A stretch of 64,000 bases of DNA from Echinococcus granulosus (lineage: Eukaryota > Platyhelminthes > Cestoda > Cyclophyllidea > Taeniidae): the NCBI RefSeq assembly GCF_000524195.1, contig NW_020170471.1, positions 112,470 to 176,469 on the forward strand. The letters run 5' to 3'. Numbering within the stretch: position 1 is the stretch's first letter; every line of letters begins with the position of its first letter. Positions 46,054-57,423 of the stretch are shown piece by piece. The notes under the pieces are model-generated. The model was not told where the DNA came from, made no database searches, and was given only the letters and a program-made list of their open reading frames with translations. Position numbers and translations under genes: made by a program.

Positions 46054-46420
46054 TGAATGAACCACGTAGGAAGGGGGGAGGGTACCTTATTCAAGACGCG
46101 AACTTTCGTTTTGACGCCGAGACCATCATCCACCGCATCAGTTGCACGATCGACAATGGAGGGTGGAGGAGGGAGAGAGTTCTCACTTTTGTGCTCCAAT
46201 GCGTAATCCTCTTCAATCTTCTGGTTCAGCAGAACTCTAGATCGACCTTAAAGACAGAGAAAAAAGCCCCTACAATCACAGCGGCATCATTTCATAAGCG
46301 ACTCGAATTTCGTGTGAGACTATATCATACAGCAATGAGAAAAGCATGCAACTAAGCAAAAGATGTTTGATATCACCATGCCTGATTTAGATGTCAAACA
46401 ATCCACCCAATCGACGTCAA

Positions 46421-49307
46421 TTATATGCATTTCAATGGGTGCAAGGCTAACGCACAAAACACACCAGAAAGAACACCCTGATCAGCAGCTGCAACGTCTT
46501 TGGAGATAGGTGCATCCAAACCGGGCAGAGGCAAGATAGTGGAAGAGGCGAGAATCATGAGTGCCACCAGCAGCAGACTAGCCGGTTTGCCTGACTTCAT
46601 CCGCAGGCGCTGTTGTTGTTGTTGTTGTTGCTGATGTTGATTTTGACGAGGTACAGTGAGAGGTAAGAGTGGCTGCAGTGGAGGTGTGGTGGAATCACTT
46701 TTCAAGCCGTTGCCACTGTTTGTTGCCGACCAGGTACCTGCAATCAAGCGGGCCACGTAGGAGCGCATCTGGCGAAGGTTTGCTAGCAGACCGCTAAAAT
46801 AGAATACATCAGGTGTGTAAATGATCTACCAGTTATTTTAATCTACTTCGTTATTCAAAACATATGTTTACGGGATCTTCACAGCTTCTGGTTTGCAGAC
46901 AGGTCACCGAAATCAAGTATACCGGTAGTGCAAATTGCGTAAATACTAAGGTGGTTTGACAAATATGTTCATATGGCGCCTGTAAAAACACAAATTTCTA
47001 ATAAAGCGGTGATTAGAAAGAACGTTAGTTTATCAATTCAGTCCTACGGATGTGTGCGAGGGCATCTACCGTCGCAGGTTCACCGGGTGGTCACTGAAAA
47101 TGCGCCAATCAGCAGTATGAACGGATACAATTAGAATTAGTTTAATCATGATCTACAGCAATGGAGAAATCTTCAGCTTAAGATTTAAAGTTGGCTATGT
47201 CACTTTATTTGACAACTTTAACCCATCAGGCACATATGATTGCACCCACCTGTCAAGGATAGGCAAATTAGTCGATGGAATTACGCATCTTAGTAGTGAA
47301 AATGGCTTTAGAATGACCTCAAAATCGTCGAATTTTAGCGCATCATTACTACTTATACTTGAGTAACTTCAATCCATTAGATGTGTAAATGTTTGTTTGC
47401 TGCCTAAATGCGGTAAATAAGTAGTATCAGGCAGCGGCATAATTTCACTTTAGGTTAACTTTAACCACCGTGGTGACTCCGATGCTACAGAAGAATAACT
47501 ACTGGTGTAGTGTGAGAAAAGATTGCACTCCACTCACCAATTTATAAGTATAGGAAGACTCAATGGTCGGTCATTTCTATGACCGCCCTCTTACGATGTA
47601 GTGTGGACGCCAATGGCGGTCCGGATAAAATCACATTCAATACACACAAGACAAAAAAACAAAATAACAATTTTCTACTCAATATTATTATGCGAGGAAG
47701 GTACAAATCAAATCAATTTGGTGAGCCGAATTACACAAGCAGAGAGACCAAAAAGTGACCCTGTCAACCCCTAACAACAAAACGCGCCCCATAGGTGTTC
47801 TTGCATGAGAAAATGACGCCCTGTCAAGCACAAGGCAACACTTAACCTACGTTCATCGTGCACAACAACTTAACACACACATGCGCACGCACATTTTAAT
47901 ATGTGAAAAAAATTAGAGCACCAAGGTATCCTATTCCACCTAGTCTACCATAGAATGGAGGAGAAGTGAACCGTTTTCATATGCCACAAAAGTTCCACAC
48001 ACACACATACAAAAATAAATGTCTTTCACCTTTATTAATTATGTGTGCAAGACGGCATTGAAACCCGGCTTTCAAGTTAAACTCCAGCTATCTTAAAGCG
48101 ATATAACAACACAGTAAAGCGAAATAAAGAAAAATTGCCGTGCCGACGCCCCTTACACCAGTTGTACCAGAGGCTGTATACATGAACACAAGCAAAAGTG
48201 CTCCACGACCTCAGATGGTTTCCAACTAAACTCAACTCACCGTTTGTCCTTTTCCAACTCTGTAACACGACTACGCAGACGCTGATTCTCCTTATGGCAA
48301 TCAGCCACCCGCGATTCAAGCCTAGAAAGATACTCCTGGCGTCGCGCGCGACTTGCCTTAGCTGAGAGCTTATTCCGTATCTTCCGACGCATAGTCCTAA
48401 TCGCCCGCTCCTCACCACGTGTGAGTGGAAACGCTGTCGGGATGCGTTGACCCATCTGAACTAGAAGACGTTTCTCTTCAGCTGTGAGAACTAACCGCTG
48501 TCCCTATCGACATCAGCCAACAGATCAGGTAAGTACCATGCAGAAAAATCTACCTGAATAAGGTTGAATGAACCTACAGGTTTGCCACGAGCCAGATCCT
48601 CATTGTGGAGACACAATGGTGGATTGGAAAAATTACCACCCCGACCTCGTCTTCGGGAAGGCATCGCTCGCTCAATATGCTCTTCATCTCCACTACCGTA
48701 TTGATCATCATCTACTTCTGAACAGTAGGAAGGGCTCGCATCCATGATCATTTTTTCCCGAGAGGGGGGGTCCGAGGAGGAAGAGGAACCTGATTTTTGT
48801 CTTAATGAACCACTCAACGAGGAATCGATGAGATCAAGAAGGTCCGATGGAATATCAAGATCAGAGGACAATGGAGAGTGTGGCGATGTACCGAGAGGTG
48901 CATCAAAAACAGACGTTAGAGTATCCTGTGGTTTGCCATCAACTAAGGCTGTGGAATCCAAAGTGGGGATATCCTCGAGGAAGAATGAAAAGAGATCATT
49001 AGCATCGATGGAATCAAGATCGCCTATGGAAAGGAGTGTAGCATCATGAGAGCCATTGGTGGCTACGACCTCTTCCTGATGGTGAAAGGGAATAACATCA
49101 GAAGGACATCCCTCCTGGATGGATTGGAAAAGAGGGGAAATGGGTGGCTGCTCCGTATTGGTGTTATCGTCAAGAATGAATCTATCCTTCAGTGTGCTCA
49201 GGCTTTGTGAGAGCTAAAATTTGTGTCGAGGTAAATAGCACAAGTCCACCTACCTGCTCACTGATTCGTGGGACAAGAACGGCGGCGGAACTAACATCGT
49301 AGTCCAT
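46421..49307 (-). CDS. CREB3L: CREB3/OASIS-type membrane-bound bZIP transcription factor
   Basis: ER-anchored bZIP factor; in the family, Golgi proteases release the N-terminal half to enter the nucleus and activate secretory or stress genes. Minus-strand exons: 49254-49307 (starts MDYDVSSAAV), 48554-49213, 48241-48497 and 46421-46793, with introns of 40, 56 and 1447 nt. Total 1344 nt, 447 aa. An acidic, Ser-rich activation region fills residues 19-238. The conserved pre-basic block LTAEEKRLL (243-251) leads into IPTAFPLTRGEERA and the basic region RRKIRNKLSAKASRARRQEY (275-294). The leucine zipper continues across the exon junction to about residue 340. A Gln8 tract (about 378-385) precedes a hydrophobic segment ASLLLVALMILASSTILPLP (395-414), the likely membrane anchor. 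The linker between zipper and anchor is about 55 residues, longer than in the vertebrate members I know. The lumenal tail is only about 33 residues; a longer form may use an exon at 45704-45897. Paralog within the family cannot be assigned. Confidence 0.88.
46612..46632 (-). repeat. CAA/CAG repeat coding poly-Gln
   Basis: Tandem CAA triplets with a few CAG, coding the Gln tract of the CREB3-like protein. Length may vary between strains. Confidence 0.8.
47000..48230 (-). other. Long third intron of the CREB3-like gene
   Basis: This lies within the 1447-nt intron 46794-48240, between the zipper exon and the membrane-anchor exon. The sequence is AT-rich with a few CA-rich patches and shows no further exon of the gene. 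Its donor is CG|GTGAGT and its acceptor CTATTTTAG. Confidence 0.6.
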
Positions 49308-49309
49308 CG

Positions 49310-51270
49310 CTACTCAGTTGAAAAGTGGAAGTAAATCCTGAGCTTAAGTAACAGCAAAATATATTCTAAAGTAAAAAAGGAGAGCACTGAATTTTGCTAC
49401 AAGGAGTGAATTAGAATTTTTTAAAGTGTTTCAAGACGATACAAAAGTGTGAGTTAGGCCCGATAAGAATGTATGAACGACAATAATTCAATAGCAATAT
49501 TTAGTAAACTAAATGGGTTTCAAAAATTATATGGGAAGAGCAGTTGCGGTCAGGATCAGATACTGCCAAATAATAAGAAAAGAATCGCATAAAAAATACT
49601 AACGGAGGATGACGTTTACTAGTGACCCACCCAGATAGTTAAAAGTCAGCTTAGTGTTTTGATTGGATAATTGATCACCTTGAAAAATCTCAAGATAGTT
49701 CGAGGTCACTATCATTAGTTAATTTGTACTTTTTGTTTGGTCCCATTAATAGGTAGTATTAATAAAATGGCTCTTTACTTAAGCAAAATTAAAGCCTGCT
49801 TCAGATTCTAAACGAGGTAATAAGACAGGGCAATTTGGAAGAACCTAGCTCAAAAAAAGTCAGCACTAAGAAAAAATCCTATAAACCCCTACTTCTCCCA
49901 TTTAGGCACTAATTTAACCCACTAACCAGTAGTCACTTGCCATTTAAGCCTGATAACAATCTATTGTTTTTCTTTATCTCTCTTTTACATGAACTGGATG
50001 TAAATCCCGGCGTTTCTACGACGATTTGCGTCATTTTGTGGCTAGACCCATAGATCTTTATCAAAGTTGCGTCACACGCACAGTTAAGGTAATTTTTCCG
50101 CAAGCATCACAGAGGGAGGCACTAATTTTGCAGCCTACAATGGGTAGGACTTAAATAATGCGGTAACAGATTCACCATAGTTAATCACTTGTAATATTTT
50201 TGATATTTCACTCACTTCCTTTTACTTCGTATCTATTTACTTGAAAAGGGCAAGAAAACCTCCTTTGACCTTAACCTTCCATTTCAAATCTACCCACAAA
50301 CTTCGTTTAAATTCTGGGCGGAATTTTGCAGTACTCATAGCTTATCTATTCCTATGATTTTTAACACCAACAGAAGATACGTATTGTTTCACATAGTCGT
50401 GACGGTTTTGGATCCCGCAATTATTCGCCGAATTTAAGAACTTTACGAGAATGCAACGGACATAAAAGGTGGGTAGATATATTAGACATAGTAATCTACT
50501 CACCTACGCAAATTGCCTACTCAAAATCCACTAAGATGTCGGTAAGATGATGATTACCGCAACTTTGTGATGCAATGGATCGATTATGGTAGAGCAGTCA
50601 AATAGCAAAAAATGATTTTGCTTTTCTGCAATAGTCGTAAAGCGACGCTCCTGAGGTGCACAGCTAGGTGTGGTCTCATCAAATAGCAACCATCGAAGGG
50701 TGAATGTGTGTTCACGCAAACCATTAATAGGATCGTCAAGCAATCTTTACACGTGGGAGCGTCTTCGCATGCCCCCGCTCAAGTTTAACCGTGAAAATCC
50801 CGAAAGTAACAACCAAATCCTAATTTACAACCAAATTTGACGCCACAGAGACTATGGAAAGCATTGAATTGTCAATAGCAAACGTCAGTTAAGTGGTGCC
50901 ACTAGATTATTGTACAGGTTCAGGGTTCAAAGGTACGGTTACGCTCAAGTTGTAATTTCTTCAAATATTGGTCTGAGTAGTTGGCAGGGGTCGGTGGCAA
51001 AAAACGATAGCGGACGGCATATATTGGGAGACATGGCCATGATGACCTAATGACAAATTCTACACACCTGAATTGTAAGTTAACCTCCCTTAAAGGTGCT
51101 AACTATACATATGAAAGATGAAAAGAATATATCAGTAAGAGAGGGTGCGTCGTATCGTTGAACAATAACACTTGGATACGAATCACAGAGCTGTGTTAAT
51201 GCAAATACGAATAAAGAAAAGAAAGGTGTACAATCGATCAGGCGAAACATCACAGTAAAGGGGGTAACTC
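49310..51270. other. Spacer between CREB3-like and CHMP1 genes
   Basis: AT-rich, no gene seen. It must hold the promoter of the CREB3-like gene on its left side and the 3' UTR of CHMP1 on its right. No clear promoter element or minus-strand AATAAA was found. Confidence 0.4.
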
Positions 51271-51274
51271 AAGT

Positions 51275-51934
51275 TTAGCTTTGACGAAGGCGAGCCAGAC
51301 GGTCCGATAATTCCTGCTCTTCGGCAGGTACCGATGTAGTAGGAGCCCCAATTGTAGAAGTGATTCCACTGGGTAGATTCAGGTCCAATTCGATCCCAGC
51401 CTCGTCAGCAGTCTGCCGCATTAGACTATCAACTTCGTTCGATGGAGCATTCAAGGATGTAGTGTTATTCATGGTACCTTCCATTACCTACAAAAGTATT
51501 TAATCAAGAAATATCTTAGCACAGACCTGGGACTGCACATCAAGAGATTCAAACTCTTTCTCAAACTGATCCATCAAGTTCGAAACCTTCTCCAAATTCA
51601 TTGATTTCATGGCAGCATTCATACCATTCACAACATTTCGCATTGAAGCGGTGACAGATTGTGTGGTTACCGCCGTCTGTACTCTAGCCGCGACTGCATC
51701 AATTCTTGAAGACATTCGCATGTAATTGAGGGCTTCGTTCTTTTTTCGGATGGCATTTTCTGCATAAATGCGTGAGCAATCCATGTTGCCAGCTTGAATA
51801 GACTTCTTGAGCTGTGCTTTGGCATCTTTTTCCTCCTTCTCACATTTCTTTGAAAAACCAAGAAGCTGTTTCGAAGTAAATTTCAAGTCGAACAACTGAT
51901 CCTCCAGGCTCGGCTTTTTGAACCAAGAAACCAT
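51275..51934 (-). CDS. CHMP1: CHMP1-type ESCRT-III subunit, two exons, 206 aa
   Basis: ESCRT-III subunit that polymerises on endosomal and other membranes and recruits VPS4 and MIT-domain proteins to finish membrane scission, in multivesicular body sorting and cytokinesis. Exons on the minus strand are 51527-51934 and 51275-51487, separated by a 39-nt intron (donor CAG|GTCTGT, acceptor TTTTGTAG). Total 621 nt with TAA. The start is ATG at 51934, giving MVSWFKKPSLEDQLFDLKF; an upstream in-frame extension is open but lacks an ATG and family likeness. Diagnostic stretches: GNMDCSRIYAENAIRKKNEA, MRMSSRIDAVAARVQTAVT and MKSMNLEKVSNLMDQFEKEF. The C-terminus ends EEQELSDRLARLRQS, an MIT-interacting motif (MIM1) as expected for CHMP1/Did2. 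Human CHMP1A and CHMP1B are 196 and 199 aa, so the length fits. A versus B type cannot be decided by eye. It lies in the same orientation as the CREB3-like gene, about 2 kb upstream of it. Confidence 0.95.
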
Positions 51935-52291
51935 GGCTGATATGGCAAATAACCAGCCACAAGCGAACTGCCCGCAATACAAATACAAAAATCAAAACAA
52001 TCTAAGTCAGTCAAAGTAATTTGCATTTTCCCAACAATAAAAATACTGATGGTTAAAACTTGCCAAGAAAAGTTATTTCGGCTTATAATTTAACAACTTA
52101 GTATGTAGCTAAAATAACGTCAAAATATTGTTAAAATGAAAGCAAGCGTTCATTCGCAGCACCCCGAGTCTTCTTAAGAATAGTCAGGAGGCATAACAAT
52201 GTGACAAGAATTGTATTAATAACGTAAAGTAACAATAAGGCAACTGCCAAGATTGAATCATGCTGTTAAGCTGAAGTACAAAGTGCAGAGA

Positions 52292-53232
52292 TCATAGTGT
52301 CCGCAATATCAGATGCAGAACTAACAAACTGTCAAAGCAAAAAGTGATTATAGAGGCAAAGTATTGTCTGGCATCTGGCAGTCTATAGTATTTTTCAAGG
52401 CGACCATCCGGAGTTGACTTTGGTGGGCTTGCTGGTGATTTCTTGAAAGATACCTTATTATCTGAGTGAAATATGCAATTAAAAATGGGTTAATAAAAAA
52501 TCCACGCACTGAGATCCCAGGATGTAGAAATAACAGTTATTGTTGTCAAATTATCCACCTATCCATAAAATAGGAACTCAAATGATTTTTGTGTAATTTC
52601 ACATACCGACTGCTTTATTATTCTCCAAATAAGTGGTATTCTTCTTCATGAAGTGAGTTAGACCGGCAGTTTTAAGTTTCTCAATTATGTGTCCTGGATG
52701 GGGCTTGTCACATTACCTTATATCGTAATGTTTGATGTGTGAGAACATGACAAATTTGCACCCCTAGTCGATTTTAATATTATCTTATTTGAGAAATATT
52801 TTGTGTAAATCATAGCTTCCATAAAATAGCAGACCCTTTGATGACTCCTCATTGCCATATTTTTTAATATTTTGTTCTCACGCTTGCTTCTGATAGTATT
52901 TTCGTTATATCCACCTCCGCCACTTACAAACTTCCTATTCCTAATTTGTACATTAAATTCCATTAGATTCAACTACAAATTTTATTTAACGTAACATTGT
53001 CTCACATACCGACTCACATACGATACACGAGGTTGATCAAGGGGATAGAACTGACGCATAGGTGTCATAACTCACCTTCCTGTATTTGAACAACACAGAA
53101 GTGCGCAGTTGGCTGATGAAAATCCGCCCAACAATACACTTTGACGCGAACAGCGAAGTAAAATGTACACACACACACACACACACACATACACACTGGA
53201 ATACATACTCACCCTGACGTTTGCGTACGCAT
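52292..53232 (-). CDS. Candidate small four-exon gene, about 107 aa
   Basis: Minus-strand segments join in phase: 53213-53232 (ATG CGT ACG CAA, donor GG|GTGAGT), 53076-53112 (donor AAG|GTGAGT), 52607-52703 (donor CG|GTATGT) and 52292-52461 (acceptor TTTCACTCAG), ending in TGA. The total is 324 nt. The best part is exons 3 and 4, reading GHIIEKLKTAGLTHFMKKN and then FKKSPASPPKSTPDGRLEKY. The acceptor before exon 3 (GTGACAAG) is poor, and the C-terminal 25 residues look less protein-like. The true last exon could instead use another frame that reads SSASDIADTMISALCTSA. The first intron carries the AC repeat at 53166. No family recognised. Confidence 0.33.
53166..53188. repeat. (AC)n microsatellite
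   Basis: AC dinucleotide run, within the proposed first intron of the candidate small minus-strand gene. Confidence 0.9.
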
Positions 53233-53970
53233 GAAATGTGCCCGGTGAAAAGTCACTTAAAGTGGTTTTCCACTTGGGAACTATCTAGCTCGCTTTTCCA
53301 TTGACAGTGAGAACCTAAAAGAAGCAAAAACGGATTCCAAATGATGATTTGCTACATGGTTATGTGGCAAAGGTCCATAGATTAGCCATCGCTGATGTCC
53401 ATCAAACTCCAATCTCTCCCCTTGATATGGCTTTGGGAGGAGGTATTTTCACCTTTTAAACAACTAGTCATTCAGTAAACAGCAATCTTGTGTGTATGGT
53501 TACTACCAGCTTGGGAGCAACAAATCAAGAAAGGCGAGTAGCTAAATATCATGGTGAATGAGATTGCAAACATTTTTTTGGCCATCCACAGCGAAGCTTA
53601 GTTGAGACAAAGTCATGCCTCCGTCTAGGGTTTGGAAAAAGCTCTGGTTTCTGGAAGACAAATTAATGACGCAATCTCAAAATGCAAATATCAAAGACAT
53701 CACATGAAGTCATTTAGCACATGTTCACGGAAAATGAAATACATGATGCCTCGGGTGAATTAGATATCACCCGTCATTCGAGACAATGCTAATTTGCATA
53801 CTGCATTCTGTAATACTTTTATTGTAATACAATGGTGGTTTATCCCTCGGTATTGGTGAGACGCCACTTTTGGACTTTTGAATTTGCCTTCTTGTACCTC
53901 GCTGGGTGGACTGGCATTTGGGCCATGCCAGTAGCCCAAACACCTTCTCTGTGCTGAATACATGTATTCT

Positions 53971-54150
53971 GCCCGAGTGTTGTGTCTTATTTCGTCTTCA
54001 GGGAAGTCTCGGGGCGCTACATTTACAATTTGTTTAAAGCTGTGTTTTGATTATGCGGGAATTTGAGGCTTCGCCGTTGTACCTTGGCTACGCAACATTG
54101 TAGCGCCTTGAGACTTTCCTGAGAATGAAAGAAGACATAATACTTGGGCT
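53971..54150. repeat. Imperfect inverted repeat, arms of about 54 nt
   Basis: Arm 53971-54024 read as reverse complement and arm 54096-54150 both run TGTAGCGCC, then a GAGACTT.CCTGA block, then a Y-rich AAGACA.AA.AC..GGGC block. By eye about 80 percent of positions match and most differences are transitions. About 70 nt lie between the arms. A third start of the same word, TGTAGCGCCTTGAG, occurs at 57943-57956. The arrangement fits two opposed copies, or the two ends, of a small mobile element; the TG start recalls LTR ends but nothing proves that. Confidence 0.5.
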
Positions 54151-54239
54151 TGGGGTTACCGAAGTGGCGCGTAGGTGAGGTGGCCTCGCCAGTGTGTGTG
54201 CAACGGTGGAACTCCCTAAGTGGCCACATCATGAATAAA

Positions 54240-55900
54240 AACCGCGAATTAAGTAAACACCATCAGTAATACATTTTCTGCCATAGAACTATGACTTTTT
54301 ACAACCTCAGGGCGCAACACGCACGAAGGCTCAGAGTCTTGCCGAAATGCATTACCAACTGTTTCCCAAAGCTTGGAGATGGCTTAGTGCATTCGACATT
54401 TTCGTCATTCGTTTAAACTTTAAAAGCCGAAAATAGCAAAAAGAATGCGATTTGAACACTTTATTGCTCTGAAAAAAAGAACAAAAGTGAAAGCCTTATT
54501 TGCATTTAAGCCATTCACATTGTTCCAATTGTCTGGTAGGGTGACGACGGCCATATTGAAGATTTGGTTCAATTCATTCATTTCTACTTCCAAAAAGCAC
54601 ACTGCACTATCCAGGCTTCATTTTTACCGGAAAAAAATGCAGATTTTTTGGATTAGGCTGAGCCGACCGCTTGCAGGTGTGAACTACCGTAATTGGAATT
54701 TAAGGGAACTCCCTTGTGAAAACTTGAGCCCTCGTTTTCAGGTCAAAATGGGCGATTTTAATAGCACCCACTTTACTGGAATAGCAACAAGAATAACACA
54801 AAAATTTAATTAACTTTTTTTTCTTATTGGTTTTAATTTGTCCTCATTTTCTTAATTAGCAACGCTTTTAAAGAATGTACCAAAGTATAAAAACCGTACC
54901 ATGAAGTTTATTCACCCAGTCGGAAGGGAATAGGAAAACAAACAGTTTTTGTTCATTTTTTCTATGTTTTTTTTTGCATGAAGTGAATTGGCTGCTGCAT
55001 TGAAAGCACCGCTCCAATCAGTTGCCCAGATGCACCCTTAGCCTCCGCACAAATTCCATTGGCTGAAACAAGTTCACCGTTTTCCAAAATCAGGTCGATC
55101 AAAATGGCTTTCCGTCGAGTAAAAAACTCAGTATTTTAATTTCATGATTCACGGAAAAAGAAAACTTCCAGGTATTTTCCTCGTAGCTTGATTTTGCAAT
55201 TTAAATGAGGCCATCAAGCGAGTGTATGTCCATCCCTATGCTTGTGTGTGCGTTTAATTAGAGGTAAATGCGGTGCTGGCGCGACAAACACCTTACGGGT
55301 CTAATCAGCAACTGACATGAAGTCAGGCGAGTGGAAAAAATGTACTATTCCACTGGCAAAAAGACCTGCAGAAATGAAGTATATGATTTGACGACTTGCT
55401 GATCCACTGATCTGTGGGAGAGAGTGTCCTTTGGACATGCGTTTCCACCCTAATTTCTGCCTTTCTAAATAGAATCGCTGTAGGAGATTTTCGTAACCAG
55501 CGCTGAATGGAGCTGCTAATAGTATGGAATCTGAAACTACCCTCAGTGTCGCCGAACCGGTCTCCAAAGCATCCCCCTACTAGATCAGTCGAACTTCTGA
55601 TTATCTGGTACTCAAACCTTTGGATTAAGCACTTTTCTAGTGCGAGTAGTGATTACTCCATCAAAGTCTGAAATATTCCACTTTTAGGGGTCAGATGATG
55701 GAAAACACTTCCACGCACTTAACACTACTCAAACCAATGCCCTTTATTGTTTAATTTAGCAAATCTCATGGCAACGCGCGCTTCCATCCAATGGGAAGCT
55801 GCGGTGGTGAGGACGTGATTGGTTGAGCAGTGCACACACACTAGCAGTGAGTGAGCTGCACACAAACGGCGGGAAGGGCTTCTCATTCTGATCAGATACC
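54240..55900. other. Spacer upstream of the 439-aa gene
   Basis: AT-rich, no supported gene. The last 150 bases before 55916 probably carry the promoter and 5' UTR of the downstream gene; no specific element was recognised. Confidence 0.4.
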
Positions 55901-55915
55901 TCACCGACGCCTAGT

Positions 55916-57235
55916 ATGTCAACAAACGCTGCTACTGCAAAACACAAGCATCGCAAGGAGAAGACCAGCGCGGAGTTTAAGACAGAAGCCGTTATAGAGG
56001 GTCGAGTGCCCATCAAACCACAGGATGAGGTGGATATTCAGGGTGCTCGAGAAGTTCTCGAAATGCGCTCACATCGAAATCTCGGAAAGGCCCACAAAGT
56101 CAAGGTCATCGGCACCGACACTCGACTTATAATCAAACGTAAATCGGTTGTTGGATCGGCGCCACGCGAATTATCGCTGCTATGCAATGAGATCTTCCGT
56201 TTCTTCATTTTTGCTCGAGATCCCAAATTAGTGATTCTTGTGGTGCCTGATAAATCGGAGGGAAATCGCGCCTACCTATTGTTAAAGATGAAGAGCGAAT
56301 CAGACGCAAATCGTGTTTGCAATGTCATCCAGAGTGGACGTAAAAAGTTAAGCTCTCAGGCCCCATTGCCCTCACAATCAGAAGTCACATCGCCTGGTCA
56401 ATCACGAGCCTCTAAAGGTGCAATCTCTGAAGAACCCGAAGTGGAAATGCAGGAAAATGGTAAAGATGTGGACAAGCCACCCACCTATGATGTGGAAGAA
56501 GAAAGTGACCATTCCGAAAACGAGGAGCCGAACACGGCTTCAGAAAGCACGGCAAAAGAAAGTACCCATGCTGCAAAACCAGACGTCTCGCCACGTGCTA
56601 TATCGCCCAGGAAAGCCCCCGAGATCGAATCTAAACCAGAAGTGAATAAAATCGACACCGTAACCACACCAGAGGTGCAATCCGCATTCCCGGCCATGTT
56701 GAACGAGGACAAATCCGAGACTGAAAAGGAGGATGACGAGGAGAATACTTCACCACGCACTCTTCCACGCACACCACTGCACAGTGCATCGCCTTCCACA
56801 AAAGTTAGTAAGAAGAAACAGCATCATCGAAGACAGCCACCGCTCATCGAGGAGATGTACGTGGAAGCCCCGAAAAACTGGAAGGTTGCCCAACCCATAT
56901 ACGCTAGACGGGAGGAGGAATTACGCGAAGCCCTACTAGTTGACATGTACGATGATGACTGGGCTGTCGATGTAAAGATAATCAAGACGGATGGTGGCTT
57001 TGGAAGTCGACTATCGGAATCTGGAAATGTCTACATGTTCACTGCACATCATTTAGTCCCAGAAAACTACAGCTACTTCGAGTGCAGTTCCAGCAGTGAT
57101 GAAGAGGTGGAATTAAAGGAGAAACCTATGGGAAGGGGCGTCAACAGACCTGCGAACAATGGAGTAGGAAGACGCGTCTCCTCGAGCAGTGAAAGTGATA
57201 GAAGAAACAGCTACGCAAGCATGAGTCGAGCGTAG
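55916..57235 (+). CDS. Unassigned 439-aa protein with possible PH/PTB-like N-domain
   Basis: A single uninterrupted frame of 440 codons, far longer than chance in this sequence, starting ATG at 55916 and ending TAG. Residues about 55-145 alternate short hydrophobic strands (KVKVIGT, TRLIIKR, FRFFIFA, LVILVV, YLLLKM) and end with a helix-like SESDANRVCNVIQS, an arrangement compatible with a PH/PTB-type fold. Residues 146-310 are low-complexity, acidic and Ser/Pro/Glu-rich, with several Ser-Pro sites. Residues about 311-400 form a second ordered-looking block (PPLIEEMYVEAPKNWKVAQ and DMYDDDWAVDVKI). The tail is Ser/Arg-rich. There is no signal peptide or membrane segment, so it is probably cytoplasmic or nuclear. 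The fold guess is mine and no named family was recognised. An AATAAA follows at 57418. Confidence 0.8.
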   Translation: MSTNAATAKHKHRKEKTSAEFKTEAVIEGRVPIKPQDEVDIQGAREVLEMRSHRNLGKAHKVKVIGTDTRLIIKRKSVVGSAPRELSLLCNEIFRFFIFARDPKLVILVVPDKSEGNRAYLLLKMKSESDANRVCNVIQSGRKKLSSQAPLPSQSEVTSPGQSRASKGAISEEPEVEMQENGKDVDKPPTYDVEEESDHSENEEPNTASESTAKESTHAAKPDVSPRAISPRKAPEIESKPEVNKIDTVTTPEVQSAFPAMLNEDKSETEKEDDEENTSPRTLPRTPLHSASPSTKVSKKKQHHRRQPPLIEEMYVEAPKNWKVAQPIYARREEELREALLVDMYDDDWAVDVKIIKTDGGFGSRLSESGNVYMFTAHHLVPENYSYFECSSSSDEEVELKEKPMGRGVNRPANNGVGRRVSSSSESDRRNSYASMSRA

Positions 57236-57417
57236 ATGGTGAAGGCAAGAAAAGATAGTATCATGTATTCTAACCTGATATTACTCTATTTCTCCCCTTT
57301 CCACCCATATGAATGCGCTGACAATCTAATCCCTCGGATGTAAGTGATTTGCCTTCTCCTTCCTTTCGATTCAACATAATCACCGTTCTCCTCCCTCTCT
57401 TTTTATAAATAATCATT

Positions 57418-57423
57418 AATAAA
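57418..57423 (+). terminator. AATAAA poly(A) signal
   Basis: Lies 183 nt past the stop of the 439-aa gene and is followed by a T-rich stretch. A second AATAAA at 57643-57648 could give a longer 3' UTR. Confidence 0.55.

Noticed and set aside
48744..49049. Plus-strand open frame opposite the CREB3-like gene
   Set aside because: It is the antisense of the acidic activation-domain exon, whose phase and splice sites are clear.
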